Assembly (NCBI GenBank): GCA_003558175.1
Contig: PWMO01000271.1
Coordinates: 1-9,726, forward strand
Origin: Spirochaetaceae bacterium
Lineage (GTDB): Bacteria > Spirochaetota > Spirochaetia > DSM-27196 > PWMO01
DNA: 9,726 nucleotides
Direction of reading: 5' to 3'
Position numbers and translations under genes: made by a program. Each line of letters starts with the position of its first letter. The first letter of the stretch is position 1. Below the pieces are notes generated by a model that searched no databases, was not told the origin of the DNA, and saw nothing but the letters and a program-made list of their open reading frames with translations. Of this stretch, positions 1-5,949 are shown piece after piece.

Positions 1-258
1 ATTCAGGCCTTTGGAGTGCTGGGAGGCTTCGAGGCCGCCGGCGGGAACCCGGCGCTGCTGGCGCAGGGAATATCCGAGGCGCTTCTGACAACCGCCGCCG
101 GAATCACGGTCTCTATTCCAGCCATAATCTTTTACAATTACCTGGTGGCCAGGGTGAACCACACCATTATCCTGCTGGAGAACCGGGTCAGTGAGTTGAT
201 GCTGGTACTCAAGCAGAAGCGCCCCAGCGCCAATGCCGGGGGAGTTGCCGCGAGATGA
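1..258 (+). CDS. exbB: ExbB/TolQ/MotA-family proton channel subunit, C-terminal part
   Basis: The reading frame is open at the window's left edge, so the start is missing and 85 C-terminal residues remain. ExbB/TolQ proteins are inner-membrane subunits that form, with ExbD/TolR, a proton-driven motor energising TonB or TolA. The visible part has the family signature: a Gly-rich stretch, then GISEALLTTAAGITVSIPA (residues 23-41), which matches the conserved third-helix region where EAL, TTAAG and the IPA turn recur. A charged amphipathic tail (about residues 55-85) follows, as expected for the cytoplasmic C-terminus. The stop codon overlaps the next start as ATGA, which implies translational coupling to exbD. 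ExbB fits better than TolQ because a TonB-like gene follows directly; a Pal/TolB context is not visible. Family assignment is confident, the exact subfamily less so. Confidence 0.9.
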   Translation: MQAFGVLGGFEAAGGNPALLAQGISEALLTTAAGITVSIPAIIFYNYLVARVNHTIILLENRVSELMLVLKQKRPSANAGGVAAR

Positions 259-671
259 CCTTTCAAAGACGACTGAAGCCCAACGCCAACGTCGACCTGA
301 TCCCGATGATCGACGTGGTCTTTCAGCTGGTGGTCTTCTTCATGGTTTCGAGCACCTTTATCCTGACCCCGGGTATCGCGCTCGATCTGCCTGAATCCAG
401 TTCCGCCGAGCCGGTGGTGATGGACCGGATGGTGGTGACCGTGGTTGGCGAGAACGAGTTCTACCTCAACCGCGAACGCTACGACCTCGCGGGTCTCCAC
501 GCCCAGCTTGCCACGGTTGCCGAGGAGCAGGCGGAGCGACCCGGGGTGATGAGCGTGGTCATCGAGGGTGACCGCAACGTTCCCTATAACCTGATGGTCC
601 AGGTGCTGGACGCGCTGCGCCGCAACGGCTTTCGTGCCGTAAACCTTCGCACCCTCGAGGGGCAATCGTAG
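255..671 (+). CDS. exbD: ExbD/TolR-family biopolymer transport protein
   Basis: A 138-residue protein, the usual length for ExbD. It begins with a short basic cytoplasmic segment (RRLKPNANVDLIPMID), followed by one membrane helix at about residues 16-37. Asp20 in the PMIDVVFQL motif sits where the proton-carrying Asp of ExbD/TolR lies (Asp25 in E. coli ExbD by family knowledge). The rest is a periplasmic domain of the ExbD type, with LDLPESSSAE just after the helix and the typical end pattern (VVIEGDRNVPYN, then a helix and a short strand). The start ATG overlaps the ExbB stop by 4 bp, and a GGGGGAG stretch at 238-244 can serve as ribosome binding site. With ExbB it would form the membrane motor that acts on the TonB-like protein encoded 9 bp downstream. 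Confidence 0.93.
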   Translation: MTFQRRLKPNANVDLIPMIDVVFQLVVFFMVSSTFILTPGIALDLPESSSAEPVVMDRMVVTVVGENEFYLNRERYDLAGLHAQLATVAEEQAERPGVMSVVIEGDRNVPYNLMVQVLDALRRNGFRAVNLRTLEGQS

Positions 672-680
672 GCGGGAACT

Positions 681-1709
681 TTGAGTGAAATGACCTACAG
701 CGACCGATCAAGACTCGGTAAGAGCATTCTGGCGGCGGTGGCAATCCACCTTGTGCTGGCGGTGGGAACTGCGCTTATAGACTTTTCCCCGCCGCTGCCG
801 GACTATATCGGGCCGGTCTTCGTCGAGCTGGATATTCCGCAGCCTGAACCGGTGGTGGAACCGCCACCGCCACCGCCACCACCACCACCTCCCACACCGG
901 TAGAGCCGCGGGTTGAACCTGAGCCGCGTCCTGCTCCGACACAACCCGCTCCGACACCCGAGCCACGGCCGACACCGGCGCAACCGGCGCCCAGCGCTCC
1001 GGCGCCGGCCCCACGCACCGAAACACCTGCCGAGCCGGCGCCTCCGGTGGGCGCCCCGCCGCAGGAACACATAGATCAGGCCATGGCGTGGCTCCATCCG
1101 GGCACGACCGACCGGTCGCGGCCGCAGTCAGAGCCGTACGACGTAGACCCACGTGCGACCGCCGCGGACGGGGACTTTCCAGATTGGGCGGGGCAGGTGA
1201 TGGCTGACGCGGGAATTCCGACCGCGCAGATGGATAGTGGCGAGGTAATTGATCTCGCCAAGCGCGTCCAGAGCGATCCAGCCTTCCGTGACCGGCTTCG
1301 CGGAGCGCTGGCCGCAATTGACGCCGCGCCGGCACAGCTCCCAACCGGTCCGGGAACACGGCCCACCGACGGGACCGTCAGCGATGCTCCCGCTACCGAC
1401 CTCAGCGACGGCAGCCTGCAGTGGAGCGGTGCAGACGGCCGGGGCGGGGTGCCGAGCAAGCCGCAGCTGACCGCCGCGATGTTCGGCGGTACGGTGCCGG
1501 CCCGCATCGAGTTTGTGGTGACGTTTGACGTCGACGGCCGCGGCCAGGTGGTGCCCGGTTCTATTGCGTTTGCCCACCGTTCCGGGTACACTCGGGTAAA
1601 CGAAGAGGTTCGTAGAACCGTCGCCGGCTGGACCTTCCAGCCCAAACCGGGTACTCCCGTGGAATCGGCAGTTTTTACTCTGATTGTCTATCGCGAGGAT
1701 GTGCTCTAA
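681..1709 (+). CDS. TonB-like energy transducer with proline-rich spacer
   Basis: A 342-residue protein laid out as TonB: short cytoplasmic N-terminus, one membrane helix (about residues 15-33), a Pro/Glu-rich periplasmic spacer (about 53-125, including 11 consecutive prolines at 61-71) and a C-terminal TonB-like domain (about 261-342) with a strand pair around FDVDGRG and a WTFQP motif (Trp317, Phe319, Pro321) like the family's W-x-F-x-P. His23 in the membrane helix probably matches TonB His20, but the usual SxxxH serine position is Ala19. TonB proteins carry ExbB/ExbD energy to outer-membrane transporters. Residues about 128-245 form a mostly polar insert, with a predicted helical part near 185-215, that I do not recognise from standard TonB. 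The start could be TTG 681 (weak GGCGGG just upstream) or ATG 690; both precede the membrane helix. The gene follows exbD by 9 bp. Confidence 0.82.
   Translation: MSEMTYSDRSRLGKSILAAVAIHLVLAVGTALIDFSPPLPDYIGPVFVELDIPQPEPVVEPPPPPPPPPPPTPVEPRVEPEPRPAPTQPAPTPEPRPTPAQPAPSAPAPAPRTETPAEPAPPVGAPPQEHIDQAMAWLHPGTTDRSRPQSEPYDVDPRATAADGDFPDWAGQVMADAGIPTAQMDSGEVIDLAKRVQSDPAFRDRLRGALAAIDAAPAQLPTGPGTRPTDGTVSDAPATDLSDGSLQWSGADGRGGVPSKPQLTAAMFGGTVPARIEFVVTFDVDGRGQVVPGSIAFAHRSGYTRVNEEVRRTVAGWTFQPKPGTPVESAVFTLIVYREDVL
861..893 (+). repeat. CCN codon run encoding 11 consecutive prolines
   Basis: Eleven proline codons in a row (mostly CCG and CCA alternating, then CCA repeats) lie in the spacer of the TonB-like gene. 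A run this long is a ribosome-stalling sequence that needs elongation factor P by established knowledge. The near-repetitive CCA/CCG units could also change length by slippage. In the protein the run would form a stiff polyproline helix crossing the periplasm. Confidence 0.9.
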
Positions 1710-1729
1710 CCCAAGGATCACGTGCGCGG

Positions 1730-2392
1730 ATGGACATCAACGCGGTGGCGTTCGACATCGACGGCACCCTCTACTCCAACGACCGTATGCACCTCCAGTC
1801 GCTGCCGTTCGCGCTGCGCCACATCAGACAGCTGAAGGCGTTCCGGCGTGTACGGCTGGAGCTGCGGCGCACGCGGCCCATTGAGGACTTTCACCGGCTG
1901 CAGGCTGAGCTGTTCGGGCGTGAGCTGGGGGTTTCAGTGGGGAAGGCGGCCGAGATCATCGAGACGGTGTTCTACGACCGCTGGGAGCAGGTGCTGCGGC
2001 GGGTGCCGCTGTTCCCCGGAGTCAGGGAGACCGTGGCGGCGTTTCGTGACGCCGGACTGAAGGTGGCGGTAGCCTCAGATTTCCCCGTGGCACGCAAACT
2101 GGGCTTGCTGGGAATTGACGGCCTCTGGGACTGTGAGGTCTCCACCGAGGAAGTGGGATACCTCAAGCCCAACCCGGAACCGTTTCACGCACTGCTCGAC
2201 TGCCTCGGTGAGCCGCCCGAACGGGTGCTCTACGTCGGCAACAGTTACCGCTACGATGTCGAGGGTGCCAAGGCCGTCGGCATGTACGCAGCGCACCTGA
2301 CGCGCCGGCCGGAGCGCGATTCAATTGCCGACTTCTCCTTCTACCGCTACGATCGCCTCCGCCAATGGGTGCTTACGGACCATCACGGCTGA
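1730..2392 (+). CDS. HAD-superfamily hydrolase (phosphatase-like)
   Basis: A 220-residue protein with the four HAD motifs in order. Motif I is FDIDGTLY with the nucleophile Asp9 and acid/base Asp11. Motif II is Ser116 in VAVASDF. Motif III is Lys146 in YLKPNP. Motif IV is GNSYRYD, with Asn171 in place of the more common first Asp and Asp176 kept. The helical stretch between motifs I and II (about residues 20-95) fits a C1 cap, as in phosphoglycolate phosphatase-like and haloacid dehalogenase-like members. Such enzymes hydrolyse small phosphate esters in the cytoplasm; the substrate cannot be read from sequence. The start ATG lies 20 bp after the TonB-like stop, with AAGGA at 1713-1717 as a distant ribosome site. 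It is probably co-transcribed with the exbB-exbD-tonB genes but is not an obvious part of that machine. Confidence 0.88.
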   Translation: MDINAVAFDIDGTLYSNDRMHLQSLPFALRHIRQLKAFRRVRLELRRTRPIEDFHRLQAELFGRELGVSVGKAAEIIETVFYDRWEQVLRRVPLFPGVRETVAAFRDAGLKVAVASDFPVARKLGLLGIDGLWDCEVSTEEVGYLKPNPEPFHALLDCLGEPPERVLYVGNSYRYDVEGAKAVGMYAAHLTRRPERDSIADFSFYRYDRLRQWVLTDHHG

Positions 2393-2413
2393 ACTGAGGC
2401 GGCTCGCCTGGCT

Positions 2414-2455
2414 CCGGCCGGAATAGACGCTCGACCGGCCGGAATCGGCGCTCGA
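2414..2455 (+). repeat. 21-bp tandem repeat, two copies, able to form a hairpin
   Basis: Two adjacent 21-bp units (2414-2434 and 2435-2455) match at 19 of 21 positions. Each begins with the 8-bp palindrome CCGGCCGG followed by GAAT-like and CGCTCGA parts. Because the palindromes repeat, the two copies can pair as an 8-bp GC stem around a 13-nt loop. The element lies 21 bp after the HAD gene stop and about 50 bp upstream of the -10 box of the coiled-coil gene. It could help end transcription of the upstream genes, although no T-run follows, or serve as a binding site. Confidence 0.75.
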
Positions 2456-2479
2456 CGGGCAATAGCTGCGCGAATAGAT

Positions 2480-2508
2480 ATGCATTCGCAGGATTTTCCG
2501 TATATAAT
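2480..2508 (+). promoter_or_regulatory. Putative sigma-70-type promoter of the coiled-coil gene
   Basis: A perfect TATAAT -10 hexamer lies at 2503-2508, in a local AT-rich patch (about 2471-2520) of an otherwise GC-rich region. At 17-bp spacing the -35 position is ATGCAT (2480-2485), a poor match to TTGACA, so a weak or activator-assisted promoter is likely. The expected transcript would start near 2515 and give a leader of about 25 nt before the ATG at 2541. Confidence 0.5.
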
Positions 2509-2526
2509 GGAGAGTACATAGAACCC

Positions 2527-2535
2527 GGGGAGGGG
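2527..2535 (+). promoter_or_regulatory. Strong ribosome binding site for the coiled-coil gene
   Basis: The run GGGGAGGGG contains a GGAGG core ending 7 nt before the ATG at 2541. It fixes this ATG as the start and agrees with a membrane helix beginning right at the N-terminus. Confidence 0.8.
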
Positions 2536-2540
2536 AACGT

Positions 2541-5500
2541 ATGGTATTCTCGGCTGGTAACGTACTCGTACTGTTTATCGTTGTCGTTATCCTTGCCATC
2601 TACCGGCAACTAGACCGCAATAACCGATCACTTGAAAAAGTAAAACGCTACGCCGAACGAGTTCAGTCTGAACTCGATACCCTGGTTGAGCAGAAAGCTA
2701 CAACCATCAAGGATATGGGTATTGAGCTGGAAGTCCACCAGAAGGCTGCGCGCGAGGTATTGAAGCGCATCCAGACGCTGGAAGACGGGCTCTCCAAGCG
2801 GGCCGAGCAGATAGAGAATATCGGCAACCGCATCGGCAGCTACGATACCGCGCTCGATGAGCTGCTGCAGTTGACCGACCGCGCCCAGGAGAACATCAAC
2901 CGCATCCGTGACGAGTCGGAGTACATCGATACCGTGGGCAAGCGGCTGAAACAGTCGCAGGCGCAGATGGAGGAGATCGGGATACGTATCCCGGAGCTGG
3001 TAACCGAGTTTGCCCGCCACAATGAAGGCCGGCTGACGGAGGTTGAAGATTCTGCATTTCAGCGGGCGGATGAACGTGTGGCCGGACTGCAGCAGAGCAT
3101 CGATGCGGCCGAATACAAGATTCAGGATTTCGAGGAATCTCTGAGCACCGCACGCGCGCAGAGCGACGATGTGGTTGACGCGGCGCGTCGCGACCTCGAC
3201 AGCGCGGTGCAGAAGAACCGCGAACAACTCGAGGCCAAGGCAGAAGAAGCGCGGCACGCGCTCGAGCGCTATATGGGTCGCTTCGCGAAGGTCGAGCAGG
3301 AGTATGAAAGCCGGCTGGAGAAGATCGCCGCGCGCGGCGAGAAGATGGAGACCGCTGCGCTGGAGAAACTGAAAGAGCACATCAAGAATCGAGTTCAGGC
3401 CGTGAGCGAGGAGCTTTCCAGGTTCATTTCTGAGCGGCATAAGGAGTCCGAGGCGCACATCAAAGAGGTCAAGCTCATGCTGAACGGCAGCGCCTCATCG
3501 ATGCACGCCTTTCAGGGAGAAATAGAAACGCTGCGCAGCCGGATCGACAAAGACCTGGAAGCGCTGCGCGAAAGACTGGCGGCTTCGTCGGAAGAAGTGG
3601 AGCAGAAGGTGCTCGCCGCCATCGAAGGACGCGTGGCCGAGTTCGAGCAGGCGTTCTCTTACCGGATAGAAAAGCTCGAGAACGTGCAGCAGGAGATCGA
3701 GCAGCTCGAAGAAGGGATGCGTCAGGCGATGGGCGCAGTAGAGCAGCGGCTCAGCGGCGAGTTTGAAGCGTTTGGCGCGGATCTGGCGCAGCGGCGCGAG
3801 CAGGACCGCGCGGAAGCCGCTTCGGCGATGGAGGCCGTGCGCAACGAGATGCGCGAGCTCGAACAGGGCATCACCGACCTCAAGCAGCGCGCGTATGAGA
3901 ACGTCTCTGAGAAGCTGCAGGGGTTTGAAGACGAGTTTTTCGACGACCTGCGCGACCGCAGCGTGACCATGGAGCGGCGGCTCGAAGAGTTTCAGCAGGA
4001 TATCCGCGGTCGGTTGACCGAACTCGAGCAGCGCTACGAAGCCGAACGTGAATCGGTTGAAGTGTCATACAAGGACGAGCTGCGCAACCGATTGACCGAG
4101 TACCAGCAGCTCTTCCAGACCCGGTTTGAAACCAACGTGCGCAAGCTGGAAGGTTTTGAAGCCGAGTTGAAAGAACGCTTTGGGACGTGGGAAAAAGAGG
4201 TTGCTGAGTTCCAGGAGAGCGTACGTACCGAGCTGGCGGAGGTGAGCGCCGGCACGCGTGAAGCTTTTGACTCCGAGCTCTCAAAACAGACTGAAGCGAT
4301 CAGGGAAGAGGCGCAACGGTTCGAGCGGCAGGTGCAGAGCCGCATTCAAGAGATAGAAACGCAGACAGCAGAACACGTGGAGGAACTCGGCGCTCGGATA
4401 GAGGCCGGCCGCTCGGACCTCGGCATGTGGCAGAGCCGCGTCAGTCAGCAACTGAAGGGAGTTGAAGATGATCTGGGACAGCAATGGAGCGATTTCCAAT
4501 CCCAGCTGACGGCCGATATGGCCAACTTCTCCGAAGAGACTCGCGAGCGTCGCGAACGCATCGCCTCCGAGGTAGAAGATGTTGACGTTCGCCTGACCGA
4601 GGTTCGTTCCGAGCTGGATGAGAGAATCAGCGAGGCACTTGACCATTTCCGCAGCCGGTACGAAGAGAGCGAGCGCGGGCTCGCTGCACGGGCTGAAGAA
4701 GTCCAGGAACAGTCCGATGCAATCACGCGCGAGCTCAGAACTCTGGTGCAGCAGACGCGGGAGCAGTTCTCCGCGATGCAGCAGAAGCTGCTGGGCCGGC
4801 TGCAAGACGAGACGCAGGTCATCTCGGCTAACCTGGACGAGATTGACAAGCGGCAGAAGCAGTTCGTGGAACAGACCCGCATCTTCGAGCGTGCCGATTC
4901 GCTCAAGGTGGCGCTCGAAGAACGGGTTGAGGATCTCAAGAACCAGATCGAGCGGGTCGAGCAGGCTCGCGGCGAGATACGCGACCTCGACGGCCAGATC
5001 AACAAGCTGCGCAAGTCGGCGCAGGAGGCCACCGACAAGATGGGCCGATTTGTTGCCGAGAAGCGGCGGCTGGACTCGCTGGAAGAGGATTTTCGGCGCT
5101 TGATTGCCATGTCGCAGTCGGTCGACACCAAACTCGAGCAGATCACCACTGAAGACGACGAACTGCAGAGCATTCAGGCTAAACTTCGCACGCTGGAAGA
5201 CATGCAACGGAACGTAGAAGAGAGCTTCGAGCGGCTCGAGAAGAAGAAAGAAATCCTCACGGTTACCAACGACGGCATCGACAAGAACTTTCGCCGACTC
5301 GGCGATCTTGAACAGCGATTGGGTTCGATTGATGAGCGCGTGACGGCAGTCCCGCAGCGCATGGAGGACATCGAGGCGCTGGTGCGGGAGCTTTCGAGCA
5401 ACAAGAAAGACGCCGACGCCGCGGTGCGGCAGCTGCAGACGCTCGGGTCAACCATGACGGAGATCGAAGATCGCATGGAGCAGCTGACCACCGCCCGCGA

Positions 5501-5753
5501 ATGGCTCGCACGCACCGAGACGAGGCTGGAAGAAGTGGGCCGCGAAGCGCAGGAACAGGTGAAGCTGCTTGGAACGCTGATGAAAGAGGGCGCCAAGGAC
5601 GAGAAGCCCGGCAAGGGAGCGCCGACGCTCAGCGCCCGCGATACCGTGGTCAAGCTGGCCCGACAGGGATGGAAGGTGGAAGAGATCTCACGCGCCACCA
5701 AGGTGAGCCGCGGTGAGGTTGAACTGATTCTGGAGCTGGCGGGAAACCGGTAG
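2541..5753 (+). CDS. Giant membrane-anchored coiled-coil protein (SpiroCoCo-like)
   Basis: A 1,070-residue protein. Residues about 6-20 form one membrane helix (VLVLFIVVVILAIY) followed by a basic stretch (RQLDRNNRSLEKVKR), which by the positive-inside rule puts the long remainder in the cytoplasm. From about residue 22 to 1015 the chain is almost entirely Glu/Gln/Arg/Leu-rich predicted coiled coil. I see no cysteine, and only Pro151 and Pro938 interrupt it. Residues about 1013-1030 are a flexible Gly/Pro/Lys linker. Residues about 1032-1066 resemble a small helix-turn-helix (ARQGWKVEEISRATKVSRGE, then VELIL), like modules at the ends of DUF2802/DUF6115-type membrane proteins. I recall a spirochaete 'SpiroCoCo' coiled-coil family of this shape; the match is from memory. 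The gene stands alone with its own likely promoter, upstream of the grpE cluster. Function is unknown; a structural or scaffolding role at the inner membrane is inference. Confidence 0.85.
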   Translation: MVFSAGNVLVLFIVVVILAIYRQLDRNNRSLEKVKRYAERVQSELDTLVEQKATTIKDMGIELEVHQKAAREVLKRIQTLEDGLSKRAEQIENIGNRIGSYDTALDELLQLTDRAQENINRIRDESEYIDTVGKRLKQSQAQMEEIGIRIPELVTEFARHNEGRLTEVEDSAFQRADERVAGLQQSIDAAEYKIQDFEESLSTARAQSDDVVDAARRDLDSAVQKNREQLEAKAEEARHALERYMGRFAKVEQEYESRLEKIAARGEKMETAALEKLKEHIKNRVQAVSEELSRFISERHKESEAHIKEVKLMLNGSASSMHAFQGEIETLRSRIDKDLEALRERLAASSEEVEQKVLAAIEGRVAEFEQAFSYRIEKLENVQQEIEQLEEGMRQAMGAVEQRLSGEFEAFGADLAQRREQDRAEAASAMEAVRNEMRELEQGITDLKQRAYENVSEKLQGFEDEFFDDLRDRSVTMERRLEEFQQDIRGRLTELEQRYEAERESVEVSYKDELRNRLTEYQQLFQTRFETNVRKLEGFEAELKERFGTWEKEVAEFQESVRTELAEVSAGTREAFDSELSKQTEAIREEAQRFERQVQSRIQEIETQTAEHVEELGARIEAGRSDLGMWQSRVSQQLKGVEDDLGQQWSDFQSQLTADMANFSEETRERRERIASEVEDVDVRLTEVRSELDERISEALDHFRSRYEESERGLAARAEEVQEQSDAITRELRTLVQQTREQFSAMQQKLLGRLQDETQVISANLDEIDKRQKQFVEQTRIFERADSLKVALEERVEDLKNQIERVEQARGEIRDLDGQINKLRKSAQEATDKMGRFVAEKRRLDSLEEDFRRLIAMSQSVDTKLEQITTEDDELQSIQAKLRTLEDMQRNVEESFERLEKKKEILTVTNDGIDKNFRRLGDLEQRLGSIDERVTAVPQRMEDIEALVRELSSNKKDADAAVRQLQTLGSTMTEIEDRMEQLTTAREWLARTETRLEEVGREAQEQVKLLGTLMKEGAKDEKPGKGAPTLSARDTVVKLARQGWKVEEISRATKVSRGEVELILELAGNR
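4101..4535 (+). repeat. Eight 18-residue coiled-coil repeat units within the coiled-coil protein
   Basis: Residues 521-665 divide into eight consecutive units of 18 residues (the third has 19). Position 1 is Tyr521, Phe539, Phe557, Phe576, Phe594, His612, Trp630, and in the last unit Gln648 with Trp649 beside it. Position 5 is hydrophobic in all eight (Phe, Leu, Val, Leu, Val, Leu, Val, Phe), and position 9 in seven of eight. Eighteen equals one hendecad plus one heptad; Tyr499, Tyr510 and Tyr521 just upstream are spaced by 11. The units have diverged at DNA level, so this is an old protein repeat, not a recent duplication. Confidence 0.7.
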
Positions 5754-5813
5754 CCGTACCGCGGTCAAGGTGACTGGTGCTCGCCCGGCAAGCAGCGCTT
5801 CTCCGACTGTCGG

Positions 5814-5839
5814 CGTCGTGCGCTACGCGACGTGCGACG
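5814..5839 (+). terminator. GC-rich hairpin after the coiled-coil gene, possible terminator
   Basis: CGTCGTGCG (5814-5822) can pair with CGTGCGACG (5831-5839) as a 9-bp stem with two G-U pairs and an 8-nt loop. It lies 60 bp after the coiled-coil stop. The nearest T-rich stretch (5870-5882) is 30 nt further on, so it is not a classic intrinsic terminator. It may instead be a Rho-assisted end or leader structure. Confidence 0.25.
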
Positions 5840-5891
5840 GCAGGGCGCGCGCGTATCGGGCATGTGCAATTGTTCTATTTTTCAGGGAATC

Positions 5892-5920
5892 TTGACCTTC
5901 CGTTTGGTTGTGAGTAACTT
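5892..5920 (+). promoter_or_regulatory. Putative promoter of the grpE-dnaK-dnaJ cluster
   Basis: TTGACC (5892-5897) matches the -35 consensus in 5 of 6 positions. Seventeen bp later TAACTT (5915-5920) matches the key -10 positions T, A and final T. Transcription would begin near 5927, which rules out the in-frame TTG at 5920 as the grpE start. No inverted repeat of the CIRCE type overlaps it. It resembles a sigma-70 promoter more than a heat-shock sigma-32 promoter, but this is a reading by eye. Confidence 0.45.
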
Positions 5921-5939
5921 TGGCCGAAGAATCAACCAC

Positions 5940-5946
5940 AGGGGAG
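5940..5946 (+). promoter_or_regulatory. Ribosome binding site deciding the grpE start
   Basis: AGGGGAG lies just before ATG 5950, with the AGGGG core 5 nt from the start. The alternative TTG at 5920 has no comparable purine-rich site and would sit inside the putative -10 box, so ATG 5950 is preferred. Confidence 0.65.
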
Positions 5947-5949
5947 CAT

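Noticed and set aside
708..1721. Several - strand frames opposite the TonB-like gene, including Gly- and Arg-rich ones
   Set aside because: Their Gly/Trp/Arg runs are the reverse complement of the proline codons; there is no independent coding evidence.
4281..5207. A 308-codon open frame on the - strand opposite the coiled-coil gene (also 2628-3458)
   Set aside because: The Leu-rich translation is the mirror of Glu/Gln/Lys-rich coiled-coil codons. No ribosome site or recognisable motif supports it.
5920..5949. TTG at 5920 as an upstream start for grpE, adding 10 residues
   Set aside because: It overlaps the putative -10 box and lacks a ribosome site, whereas ATG 5950 has AGGGGAG directly upstream.
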